Source of the DNA: Shewanella pneumatophori
Lineage (GTDB): Bacteria > Pseudomonadota > Gammaproteobacteria > Enterobacterales > Shewanellaceae
Direction: 5' to 3'
Length of the DNA stretch: 56,188 nt
NCBI RefSeq assembly: GCF_023283895.1
Contig: NZ_JAKILB010000021.1
Span: forward strand, 1 to 56,188
Shown piece after piece: positions 24,691-33,033 of the stretch. The notes beneath the pieces were generated by a model. That model saw only the letters and a list, made by a program, of their open reading frames with translations, searched no databases and was not told where the DNA came from. The translations under genes and the position numbers were made by a program. How positions within the stretch are numbered: position 1 is the stretch's first letter; every line of letters starts with the position of its first letter.

Positions 24691-27429
24691 TTAAAAGTTA
24701 ATGTACTGGATACCCAGCTGGAAAGTACGGCCGTATTCTTCATACTGCGCGTTATAACGGTTTTGCCCGGTATAGGCATAGAAAGGTTCATCGCTGAGAT
24801 TTATCGCTTTGAAATAGACAGTTAAGTCTTCAGTGATAAAGCCTTTGGCAACAAAATCATATTGAGTATGCGCATCTTGATAGATATCAAATGCCGCATC
24901 ATCAAGCTCAGCCACTTCTAGTAAGTATTCTGATTTGTAAGCGGCAGAAAAACGAAAGCTAACATAGGCGTTTTCATAGCCAAATGATGCATTGGCAGAT
25001 ACTTCGGATTGGCTAGGTAGTGGGATATCACGAGTTTGAGTGCCATCATCTTGCCAGTTAATCTCAGCCGTTGAATCACTTAAGGTAAGGTTGGTGGTAA
25101 ATATCAGGCCACGCCAGCCCTCAGGCATAAAGCCAAACTCTTGCACATAGGCCAACTCCATCCCCAAAATATTGGCGTCGTCGCCGTTGACGAAGGTGTC
25201 AGCTTTATCGAAGTCTTGGTATTTGCCGTAGCCACCTAAATCTGCTTCATAAATAAAGTGACTAATGTCTTTGTAGAAACCACTTACAGAGACCACGCCT
25301 AAACCGCCCATATAGTGTTCAACACTAATATCCCAGTTCATGGATTCCAGCGCCTTTAGATCTGGATTACCAAACGCAGCTTCAAGTTCATCGTCGCTTT
25401 GCTCAATTAAATAGCCTGGTGCAAGTTGACCAAATGTCGGCCTAACAATCGTGTTATTCCATGATGCTCTGACTACGGTTTTATCACCCCATTTATAGTT
25501 TAGGTGCAAACCAGGCAACCAATGTTGGTAGTCTCTGTCGTAAGTCGTAGCAAAGAAATCATCTTGGCTTGCATCAAAGCCTGTGCCTTTGGAATACATG
25601 TCAGTGTACTCAAAGCGCACACCGGCCAATATGCGTAGATTGTCGATATCGATGTGACCCATTACATAGGCCGCGGCAATATCTTCATCGATATCAAAGT
25701 CGTTAATCTGCGACTCAATATCATCTATTGCGGCATCGCTGTCTAAGCGATGAACCAGATCCCACACGGCATCAGCATTAATTGATGGCCCAAAACGGCC
25801 TAGATTATAGTTAGGTTCATTGCCAGCAAATGCAGCCATACTGAGTTGCTGTTCAGTAAAGCCCAGCTCATCAAAATCTTTGTAAATCCATACGTCTTCG
25901 CGGTTAGTTTTTTCACGACTACTGTATTTAGCGCCAAACTTAACTTCTAGCGGACGCTCACCAAGTAACATAGTTTTACTTGCATCAAATTTGCCTGACA
26001 TCATATTGTCGACGGTACTGGAATCTGCAATTTCAATCTTAGCCAGTTGGTACTCATCAGCGCTATAAAACCTATCGTCGGCAATAATTTTTGGCACTTG
26101 AGAGTCTTGATAACCCACTTCATCAAAGCCAGCTTCAAAATCAGCTTTGCCGATATACATAGGCTTGTCAGCTTGAGCGCGACTCCAACTTGCTTGGTAA
26201 TTTAAAATCCACTTATCAAAACGTGATTCACCACCAAAGACTAATGAGATAATCGACTGATCTTCCTCTCTAGACTTGAGTGAGCGTGTCGCTTCTGCGG
26301 CACTTAGCTGATCAGCTAAGGTCGCCTCATCCCACTTAATCTCATTAGAATTTCGAGTTTCGCTATCAACAAAGCTGCTATAAAGGGTGCGTAAGTACAG
26401 GTCATTATTATCGTTGGGACGAAAATCAAAATTGGCACCGATCCCGATCCGCTCTCGATTAATGTCGTAATCTCTTTGTTCAACCTCCTCCAAGCGTGCA
26501 GGCTCATCAAAGCTCCACTTGCCGCCAGTTTCGACATTATCGGAACCAAAGTCCCTGTCGTACCAACTCGCAGCAAGTGCCACACCGAAATTATCTTGGT
26601 AAATGTCGCTAAAACTAGCCGCCAGCTTTGGGTTACTGCTTTCTGTCATCGCATCATAACTGCCCTCAGCACTGACGTTGATATACCTTTCATCACGGTC
26701 AAATGCCGATAGGCTTTTCACTTCTATCGCACCGCCAAGCGAATCGGCATCCATATCAGGAGTTAAGGTTTTCGTCACTTCAACCGATTGTAATAAGTCA
26801 GCAGGCACAACATCTAAGGCAACGGCACGACGGTCACTATCTGGCGAGGGTAAACGAGTGCCATTCATAGATACAGAGTTATAGTCTGGCGCCATGCCGC
26901 GAACACGTACAAAGCGGCCTTCACCTTGATCACGTTCAATCGACACCCCGGGCACTCTTTGTAGCGCCTCACTAATATTGGTGTCAGGAAAGTTGCCCAG
27001 TGCATCGGCACTTAATACACTGACTAAATTGTCTGCAGCGCGTTGGCGGTTTAACGATTTACTTAAAGCACCACGCTGACCAATCACTTGAATATGTTCA
27101 ACGCCATCGCCACTCAACTCAATTTCGGTTTGAGTCAAACTGATCTCACCGACTTGGATCTGTTGTTTATAGGTTTGGCCGCCAAGATACTGTGCCACTA
27201 AGGTGTAGCGGCCTTCAGGTACTTCTTGAAAGAAAAAGCGACCGTCTCGATTAGATTCTTGCTTTAAGTTCAACTCTTCGATGCTAATCATGGCCCCCTC
27301 TAACGGGATCTGCGTTATGACATCTTTAATTGAGCCTTCCACTCTGCCTGCCCATGAGGTGTTAGGTATGCACAAGCTTGACGCAAAGAGCGCTAAGTAA
27401 AGCGGTGAAAGCGAGCCGAGCTGCTTCAT
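24691..27429 (-). CDS. TonB-dependent receptor (phytase-linked)
   Basis: The 912-residue receptor has a signal peptide, a carboxypeptidase-regulatory-like domain at about residues 27-110 (EGSIKDVITQIPLEGAMISI), a plug with IGQRGALSKSLNRQRAADN and VSMNGTRLPSP, and a 22-strand-type barrel ending FQLGIQYINF. The N-terminal layout and PDMDADSLGGAIEVKS segment are those of TonB-receptors for large organic substrates (TIGR01782 group). A phytase follows 11 bases downstream, so the cargo is likely phytate or a product of its breakdown. AGGA lies 9 bases before ATG. Confidence 0.93.
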   Translation of the reverse strand: MKQLGSLSPLYLALFASSLCIPNTSWAGRVEGSIKDVITQIPLEGAMISIEELNLKQESNRDGRFFFQEVPEGRYTLVAQYLGGQTYKQQIQVGEISLTQTEIELSGDGVEHIQVIGQRGALSKSLNRQRAADNLVSVLSADALGNFPDTNISEALQRVPGVSIERDQGEGRFVRVRGMAPDYNSVSMNGTRLPSPDSDRRAVALDVVPADLLQSVEVTKTLTPDMDADSLGGAIEVKSLSAFDRDERYINVSAEGSYDAMTESSNPKLAASFSDIYQDNFGVALAASWYDRDFGSDNVETGGKWSFDEPARLEEVEQRDYDINRERIGIGANFDFRPNDNNDLYLRTLYSSFVDSETRNSNEIKWDEATLADQLSAAEATRSLKSREEDQSIISLVFGGESRFDKWILNYQASWSRAQADKPMYIGKADFEAGFDEVGYQDSQVPKIIADDRFYSADEYQLAKIEIADSSTVDNMMSGKFDASKTMLLGERPLEVKFGAKYSSREKTNREDVWIYKDFDELGFTEQQLSMAAFAGNEPNYNLGRFGPSINADAVWDLVHRLDSDAAIDDIESQINDFDIDEDIAAAYVMGHIDIDNLRILAGVRFEYTDMYSKGTGFDASQDDFFATTYDRDYQHWLPGLHLNYKWGDKTVVRASWNNTIVRPTFGQLAPGYLIEQSDDELEAAFGNPDLKALESMNWDISVEHYMGGLGVVSVSGFYKDISHFIYEADLGGYGKYQDFDKADTFVNGDDANILGMELAYVQEFGFMPEGWRGLIFTTNLTLSDSTAEINWQDDGTQTRDIPLPSQSEVSANASFGYENAYVSFRFSAAYKSEYLLEVAELDDAAFDIYQDAHTQYDFVAKGFITEDLTVYFKAINLSDEPFYAYTGQNRYNAQYEEYGRTFQLGIQYINF

Positions 27430-27851
27430 GGTGTTGGTTCCTATTCTGCTAAAGGTGATTTGCAGGCAAAGCTAGAATAGCTAGATGACATTTACATGAC
27501 GGGAAAATCTAACTGTAATTAAATTCAATAGCTTACGATAGTTTATCCGTGTTACTGAGCCAATTTGCCTGCTCATTCGCAACGGTTTAAGCCTTAGAGA
27601 AAACAGATAAAACCGAGCAAGAAAAACACGCAAGCAATTGTTTTATTGGGATTTAAATCCGTATGGTTGCAGGTTAGCCAGTGCAGTCATTACCGTTCCC
27701 CCCTGCACTATGCATACATTAACCACAAATCCACTGAGCTAATTTGACTGTTTCTGCATCATAAAACCGTCATCAAAAAGCGCTAGCGTGTTCATTTTAT
27801 TGCAACAATATTGCTATCAGCACGCGTGAAACTTAGCGCGAAGAGGACTCA
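27430..27851. other. Divergent intergenic region of the phytase operon and GGDEF gene
   Basis: The 422 bases hold no credible ORF. The left end carries the Pho-box candidate and the receptor promoter. AGTGCAG (27680-27686) and CTGCACT (27703-27709) form a 7-bp inverted repeat with a 16-base loop in the middle. The right end must hold the GGDEF gene promoter, with AGAGG before its ATG. Confidence 0.55.
27485..27502 (-). promoter_or_regulatory. Candidate Pho box
   Basis: Read on the minus strand the site is CCGTCAT, a 4-base spacer GTAA, then ATGTCAT. This matches the PhoB direct repeat (CTGTCAT, 4 AT-rich bases, CTGTCA[C/T]) in spacing and in most bases. It ends 56 bases before the receptor ATG; a weak -10-like TAGCTT lies 10 bases further on. 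Confidence 0.6.
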
Positions 27852-28739
27852 ATGGCTAACGGAAAAATCTATCGAGCAGCATGCACTATCGCCATCACTT
27901 TTAGTCTTTTACTCAGTTTTAGCCTGATGCAGGCGCAGCTCAAACCCAGCAGTAACATAGATCTATTTGATGTCGCCACAGAAGGTGCACTGCTCATTCT
28001 GGGGCTAAGTTGGTTAACTATGGTGCTGCAAGCAAGACCTGACGGCAATGTCACTCGACTGCTGATTATCGGCTTACTCGGCTACAGCTTAGGCTGCTAT
28101 ATGGACTTGTTAGATGAGTTTTTTATCAATAGTAGTTTGCCAACTTGGTTTAGCTGGCTAGAAAAACTGCCAACGCCAATAGGCTTACTGACGCTAACCT
28201 TAGGTTTATGGTTATGGCGTGAAGAGCAGAAAACAGTCAACGAGCAACTGCGTACACGAGAACAATTTTTCCGACAGCATCAATTAGTTGATCGGGTAAC
28301 CAAAATCTATGATTGCCGCGCTATTCGCCACCAATTAGACATGCATATTAAACGTGATAAACAGCTTGGACTGGTTATGTTTGATATAGATAACTTTAAC
28401 GACATCAACCAGCAACAAGGCTTTAAGGAGGGCGATATTTTACTGACTAACATTGCCCAGCTCTTGTCTAGCCAACTGCGTTCACAAGATCTAGTGTGTC
28501 GCTACGCTGGTGACAGCTTTATCGTGTTACTCCCCAACGCTTCCAATACTTTTACCCAAGCGATGGCCAAGGAACTCAAACAAGCCATTAATCAACTAAA
28601 CTGCCAAGCCAGTTGTGCCGAGGTGCACTATCAGCCTCAAACTGAACAGCAAGCCATTGAAGCAAATAAATTAATTAGCCGGTTAAATAACAAGATGAAG
28701 CAAATCAAACTGGCTCGGCCAATTGCAAAGGCTGGCTAA
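27852..28739 (+). CDS. Membrane GGDEF-domain protein with altered active-site motif
   Basis: The 295-residue protein starts with three to four membrane spans in residues 10-125 (for example ITFSLLLSFSLMQ and LLIIGLLGYSLGCYM). A linker helix and a GGDEF domain follow from about residue 145. The metal-site segment is conserved (VMFDIDNFNDINQQQGF), but the signature GG(D/E)EF reads AGDSF (CRYAGDSFIVLL). The serine replaces the usual glutamate, so diguanylate cyclase activity is uncertain and it might serve as a c-di-GMP or GTP binding protein. An AraC-type regulator gene begins two bases after the stop, so the two are an operon. Confidence 0.85.
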   Translation: MANGKIYRAACTIAITFSLLLSFSLMQAQLKPSSNIDLFDVATEGALLILGLSWLTMVLQARPDGNVTRLLIIGLLGYSLGCYMDLLDEFFINSSLPTWFSWLEKLPTPIGLLTLTLGLWLWREEQKTVNEQLRTREQFFRQHQLVDRVTKIYDCRAIRHQLDMHIKRDKQLGLVMFDIDNFNDINQQQGFKEGDILLTNIAQLLSSQLRSQDLVCRYAGDSFIVLLPNASNTFTQAMAKELKQAINQLNCQASCAEVHYQPQTEQQAIEANKLISRLNNKMKQIKLARPIAKAG

Positions 28740-28741
28740 GC

Positions 28742-29764
28742 ATGCAAGGCATCGCTTATGCTCAAGATAAATGCATCAACAGTTCACTACTGGTCGCCAG
28801 CTTAATCAGCTTATTTGAATATCGGCAACTCAATATTCATCAGCTGCTTAGCGGTACAGGGATTTTTGAGCAAGATCTTCGTCACTTAAACCACAAAATA
28901 AGCCCGCTGCAACTCGGCAAACTTATCGACAACGCACTACATTTGTGGCCTGGTAACGATCTGGCATTTTTATTAGGCCAGCAATGGCTACCAAGCCAAA
29001 GCGGCAACCTGACTAACGGCCTATTGTGTAGTGCTAACTTAACCGAAATGCAAAATCTGTGGCAGCAATACCACTGGCAAAGTCAGCCTTGGTTGCAAGG
29101 CTGGCGCTGGCAAACAGAACAACAGCAGCACTTAATACTACAACTGGACATTGCAACCACTAAACAGCAACAGTTCTTTATTGAGCTAACGCTTTCCAGT
29201 TTAGTCGCCAGCTATAAGCGCCTAGCCAATAAAGCTTGGCAAGGTCATTTCAGCTTGCCCTATGCTAAGCCCAAACATATCGACCAGTATCATAAATACT
29301 TAGGCGACAAACTGAGCTTTACCCAACCTCTGTGCGTGATCAGTTATGATTTAGCCTTAAATGATGTGCCATTTCAAATGGCAGATAGGCAGGGATTTAG
29401 ACTGGCAGAATTACAAGCACAGCAACAACAAAAGCAAACCGAATTTACCATAGGATTGCCAGCCATGATCCGCCGCCTGCTAACCAAAGAGCAGCATCAC
29501 TCTTTGCCTGATATTGCTCACAAACTCGGCCTAAGTCCTGCGACATTAAAGCGCCGCCTAAAGCCTTTCAATGTGAGTTTTCAGCAACTGCAAGACCAAG
29601 CGAATCTACACAATGCCATCTATTTATTAGCAGTAACTGGTGAAACGAACCTGCAAGTTGCTCAGCAACTTAAATTTGCCGACACTAATAATTTCAGGCG
29701 CTCGTTTAAACGCTGGACTGGACAATTACCTAGCCAATTTAGGTACTGGTTAAATCAAACATAA
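28742..29764 (+). CDS. AraC-family regulator with arabinose-binding-like N-terminal domain (OruR/ArgR-like type)
   Basis: The 340-residue protein has an N-terminal region of about 190 residues (NIHQLLSGTGIFEQDLRH, then PLQLGKLIDNALHLWPGND) of the arabinose-operon-regulator-like type seen in OruR and related factors. The C-terminal AraC helix-turn-helix pair includes SLPDIAHKLGLSPATLKRRL and the second helix VAQQLKFADTNNFRRSFKRWTG. It is two bases after the GGDEF gene. A bidirectional terminator follows, facing the adhesin export operon. Ligand and targets are unknown; the GGDEF partner and the convergent adhesin operon are candidates. Confidence 0.9.
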   Translation: MQGIAYAQDKCINSSLLVASLISLFEYRQLNIHQLLSGTGIFEQDLRHLNHKISPLQLGKLIDNALHLWPGNDLAFLLGQQWLPSQSGNLTNGLLCSANLTEMQNLWQQYHWQSQPWLQGWRWQTEQQQHLILQLDIATTKQQQFFIELTLSSLVASYKRLANKAWQGHFSLPYAKPKHIDQYHKYLGDKLSFTQPLCVISYDLALNDVPFQMADRQGFRLAELQAQQQQKQTEFTIGLPAMIRRLLTKEQHHSLPDIAHKLGLSPATLKRRLKPFNVSFQQLQDQANLHNAIYLLAVTGETNLQVAQQLKFADTNNFRRSFKRWTGQLPSQFRYWLNQT

Positions 29765-29800
29765 AAAATCGGCGACACATCTGCATGTGTCGCCGATTTT
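29765..29800. terminator. Bidirectional intrinsic terminator
   Basis: A perfect 16-bp stem (29765-29780 with 29785-29800, core ATCGGCGACACAT) with a 4-base loop and A/T-rich ends on both sides separates the AraC-type gene from the adhesin export operon. Confidence 0.93.
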
Positions 29801-29819
29801 GAACTTTATCAGCTTAAAG

Positions 29820-30410
29820 CTATTTACTGCGCTCAGAAGTATAGATATTCCACATCATCGCAGTGCCTGACTCTTGCCATGTAGCCACTGCAACTAGGCG
29901 GTGTTCCCGACCTGACACAGCTTGAGGAATATGGTTTTGCTTATAATAAACTTCCTCTTTAATCGCATCTGCGGGAAAACCTTGCTCAACCGCAAGTTGA
30001 GTAATGTAATCCACCCGGCGTTTAGCCAGCGCATGGTTATAGTCCTCACTGCCCTCTACACTAGTATCACCCACCAAATAGAGTGACGGCGACTGCTTCT
30101 GCGCTAAGCGACCGACAATGCCGCGCCATTTATCTGCTTGCTGAGCATCTAAGGTGTCTCTGTCGAAACCAAACATAATCACTCTAAAGTCTTCTTTCAC
30201 CGTGATGTTTGGGCTTGGACAGCCGTCGTTATCAATAATTGCCCCTTTACTCGTTGCCGCGCACTTATCACGGGCATTGATTACCCCGTCTGTATCACTA
30301 TCAAGTAAATCACGAGTTTGTGGCGCAACAGCAAAAGGCGCTGCGGTTTCTGCGCAGCCTTGTAGTAGCAGTGCAGTTATAAAAAGCAACTGAGTCAGAA
30401 AAATACGCAT
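29820..30410 (-). CDS. OmpA-family lipoprotein with TSP3-like repeat, last gene of adhesin export operon
   Basis: The 196-residue lipoprotein has lipobox LLLQGC, then an aspartate-rich loop (DSDTDGVINARDKC with a second GAIIDNDGCPSP) of the thrombospondin type-3/calcium-binding style. An OmpA-like peptidoglycan-binding domain follows (about residues 80-175) with MFGFDRDTLD and the late NHALAKRRVDYITQL. An excellent GGAGGAG site overlaps the end of the TolC-type gene, giving a one-base gap. The same gene order with an OmpA-like protein is known from Shewanella bpf-type operons (recalled). It may anchor the outer membrane assembly to peptidoglycan. Confidence 0.88.
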   Translation of the reverse strand: MRIFLTQLLFITALLLQGCAETAAPFAVAPQTRDLLDSDTDGVINARDKCAATSKGAIIDNDGCPSPNITVKEDFRVIMFGFDRDTLDAQQADKWRGIVGRLAQKQSPSLYLVGDTSVEGSEDYNHALAKRRVDYITQLAVEQGFPADAIKEEVYYKQNHIPQAVSGREHRLVAVATWQESGTAMMWNIYTSERSK

Positions 30411-30411
30411 G

Positions 30412-31707
30412 TTATTTCTCCTCCATCCAAGCTTCTGGGGTATCAACACGGAATGACTCCATCAGGTAGCCAGTAGCATTGATTAACCGATAAGCAGCAA
30501 TCTTATAATTGTAATGAGCTGTGATGTAATGCTTACGCGCTAAAAACACCTCAACTTTTGCATCTAGCACATCAAGCAATGAGCGACGTCCCAGCTCAAA
30601 CTGCTTGTTATAGCCTTGCTCAGCCTTAACCGCTTGATCGACATTTTCACGGTAAAAACCACGTTGTTGACCGATAAATTCATATGCATTCCAAGCTAAA
30701 CGCGTCCCCTCTTCAACTTGCTTTTGGGTATTGTTACGAATGGCTAAAGATTGTTGATAACGCCAAGAGGCCGCCTCTGTGCGATCTGTTGTTGAGCCAC
30801 CATTAAATAGATCGTAGCTCAACATCAACATGGCACGAGCATCTTCATCAGGCCCTTCGATACCACCTATGTTGTCATTTTTATTAGCTTGCAACTCAAG
30901 CGACAGGGTTGGCCAAAAGTCACTTTTTTCACGCTCGTGCTGAGCATTTGCAGCTTGGGTATCTAAAATTGCTGCATCAATTTCGGGGTGGTTATCTAAT
31001 GCCAGTCGAATCGCATCAGGTAGGCTAGTTGGCACGTAATTAAAGTCAGGCTGGGGATCATGTAAGTCTTTCGGCAGTTGGCCGACTAAATCATAATAGC
31101 GCGCCTGTTTATCCATTTGGTTATTACGCGCCGAGAGGTAACCCGACTGACTGGTAGCGAGACGGGCTCGCACTTGTGCTACATCAGACTCACTACTCAG
31201 GCCTTTGTCTTTACGTGACTCGATATTTTTCAGCACTTCTTGGTGCTCTTTTATATTACGTTCTGATAGCTCTACAATTTTATTAGCCATTGATAGCTCA
31301 AGATAAACTTGGCTGACTTCGAGACTAAGGTTTTCAGCATCTGACAGTAACCCTAATCGCTCAGCTTCTTTTTCAAAGTCGAGACGATCAATTTCAGATG
31401 TGGTTCTAAAGCCGTCAAAAATCAATTGCGACACACGCACGCCAATTTCACTGCGCTCAAGCTCTGTATCCACACGTCGACCGCTGTTATAGCGCACATT
31501 CTCATAGCCTATGCCACCGTAAAGCTTAACTTGTGGTAGATAATCTCCCACGGCCGCTCTTTTATAACGAACCGCAGCTTCAAAGCTGGCGTATTTTTGT
31601 AAAATACTCGGGTGATGATTAATCGCCTCAGCCACAGACTCTTCAAGCGTAAGAGCTTGGCTTGGCGCTGATAATATTAGTATGGGTATAAGTAGCAATC
31701 GTCGCAT
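30412..31707 (-). CDS. TolC-family outer membrane channel of type I secretion (LapE/AggA-like)
   Basis: The 431-residue protein has a signal peptide (LLLIPILILSAPSQALTL) and the two-fold TolC repeat of strands and long helices. The first includes QVKLYGGIGYENVRY with the helical arm around SEIDRLDFEKEAERLGLL; the second starts near residue 215 (YVPTSLPDAIRLALDNHPEID). Length and motifs fit AggA/LapE rather than drug-efflux TolC. It follows the adaptor gene by 12 bases, has AAGGA before ATG, and completes the secretion apparatus for the giant protein. Confidence 0.93.
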   Translation of the reverse strand: MRRLLLIPILILSAPSQALTLEESVAEAINHHPSILQKYASFEAAVRYKRAAVGDYLPQVKLYGGIGYENVRYNSGRRVDTELERSEIGVRVSQLIFDGFRTTSEIDRLDFEKEAERLGLLSDAENLSLEVSQVYLELSMANKIVELSERNIKEHQEVLKNIESRKDKGLSSESDVAQVRARLATSQSGYLSARNNQMDKQARYYDLVGQLPKDLHDPQPDFNYVPTSLPDAIRLALDNHPEIDAAILDTQAANAQHEREKSDFWPTLSLELQANKNDNIGGIEGPDEDARAMLMLSYDLFNGGSTTDRTEAASWRYQQSLAIRNNTQKQVEEGTRLAWNAYEFIGQQRGFYRENVDQAVKAEQGYNKQFELGRRSLLDVLDAKVEVFLARKHYITAHYNYKIAAYRLINATGYLMESFRVDTPEAWMEEK

Positions 31708-31719
31708 CGTATCCTTACC

Positions 31720-33033
31720 TTATGGTTCGCGAAGTGCATTCGCTTTTGCGCGTAATAGAGGCTTTAGCCAATAATTTAAAACCGTTTTTTCACCGGTTAA
31801 GATATCTGTACTGGCTTGCATTCCCGAAATAATCGGCCAGCCATTAAGTACGTTTTGCTCAGTTTTTATATGAGCTTCAAAATAGGTGGTGCCGTCATCT
31901 AATTGCTGAGCATCCGAGCTCACATAAATAACTTCACCTTCTAGTCCACCGTAAATAACAAAGTCATAAGCGGTAAATTTAACGGTCGCCTTGAGTCCTG
32001 TGTGTACAAATGCAATATCTTTGGGGGCGATGCGGGTCTCTACAATCAATGCGCCATCTTGAGGAACCACCTCCATAATCGACTCGCCCGGTTCAACTAC
32101 CGCTCCTATTGAGCGTAATAATATATTGGTTATATTGCCATTTATTGGCGAAACAATTTTTGTACGCGCTAAACGGTCGGCTAATGTTTTAATACTTTCG
32201 GTCAATGCATTTAGCTCATTAACCACCTCATTTCGCTCAGCCTCGGCGCGACTCAAAAAGTCTAGCGCAACGGTTAAATACTCCGCCTCAGCCTGACTTT
32301 GTGCCGCTTGCAACTGACGGCCGTTAGCCTTTGACGCCGACAACTCACCTTTAAGGCGGATCTCATCTCGCTCAAGCTTTAATAGCTCTAACTCGGCAAC
32401 CGCTCCATCGCGCACCGCAGCGCGAGTCATCACAATCTCTTGTTTAACCAATTTAAGGCCACTTAACTGCGCTTGAGTAGTGATTCTAGCCTCTTCAATG
32501 GCTTGTATTTTTTGCTCTATCACCTGTGCAGATTGCTCTAATTGCGAAGATAACTGCGACAAACGCGATCTAAATATGGCTTTTGAGCGGCTACTCACTG
32601 CGACATCGGCAGCGCTAATTGCCACCACATCAATCAATACCTTGTCTCGCCAAAAATCTGCCTTGTCATCAATTACCACAGTGGCAATTTCAGCATCTAA
32701 ACGCGCTTTTTGTCGTTGTAATGCCGCAGACTGAATACTGGCTTCGTCGAAAGCGGAGGCAAAACGCAGCTCATCTAAAATAAGTAATGGTTGCCCAGCC
32801 GTAACGGTTTGCCCCTCTTTGACCAAAACTTGTTTTAAGATGCCGCCATCTAGACTTTCTATTTGCTGTACAGCTTGGGTTGGCACCACTCTGCCCTCGC
32901 CAACAACCACCTCTTCAAGTTTGGCAAAAGACGCCCAAACAATGGTGACAACTATCAGTGCTGCCACCAGCATGATCACTTGATTCGCCCGTTTGGCACC
33001 CTCTAAATGTTTGATGTGCAAACGCCCGCTCAT
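31720..33033 (-). CDS. Type I secretion membrane-fusion protein (LapC/HlyD-like)
   Basis: The 437-residue adaptor has one N-terminal membrane span (VIMLVAALIVVTIVWASF), a half lipoyl motif (GGILKQVLVKEGQTVTAGQPLLIL), a long coiled-coil hairpin at about residues 100-290 and the second half-motif KIVSPINGNITNIL, then a beta-rich C-terminal HlyD domain. ATG overlaps the ABC gene stop by four bases. It spans the periplasm between the ABC transporter and the TolC-type channel. Confidence 0.94.
   Translation of the reverse strand: MSGRLHIKHLEGAKRANQVIMLVAALIVVTIVWASFAKLEEVVVGEGRVVPTQAVQQIESLDGGILKQVLVKEGQTVTAGQPLLILDELRFASAFDEASIQSAALQRQKARLDAEIATVVIDDKADFWRDKVLIDVVAISAADVAVSSRSKAIFRSRLSQLSSQLEQSAQVIEQKIQAIEEARITTQAQLSGLKLVKQEIVMTRAAVRDGAVAELELLKLERDEIRLKGELSASKANGRQLQAAQSQAEAEYLTVALDFLSRAEAERNEVVNELNALTESIKTLADRLARTKIVSPINGNITNILLRSIGAVVEPGESIMEVVPQDGALIVETRIAPKDIAFVHTGLKATVKFTAYDFVIYGGLEGEVIYVSSDAQQLDDGTTYFEAHIKTEQNVLNGWPIISGMQASTDILTGEKTVLNYWLKPLLRAKANALREP

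Noticed and set aside
27852..28739. Confident call of an active diguanylate cyclase
   Set aside because: The signature is AGDSF, with serine where catalysis normally needs glutamate, so activity cannot be claimed from sequence.
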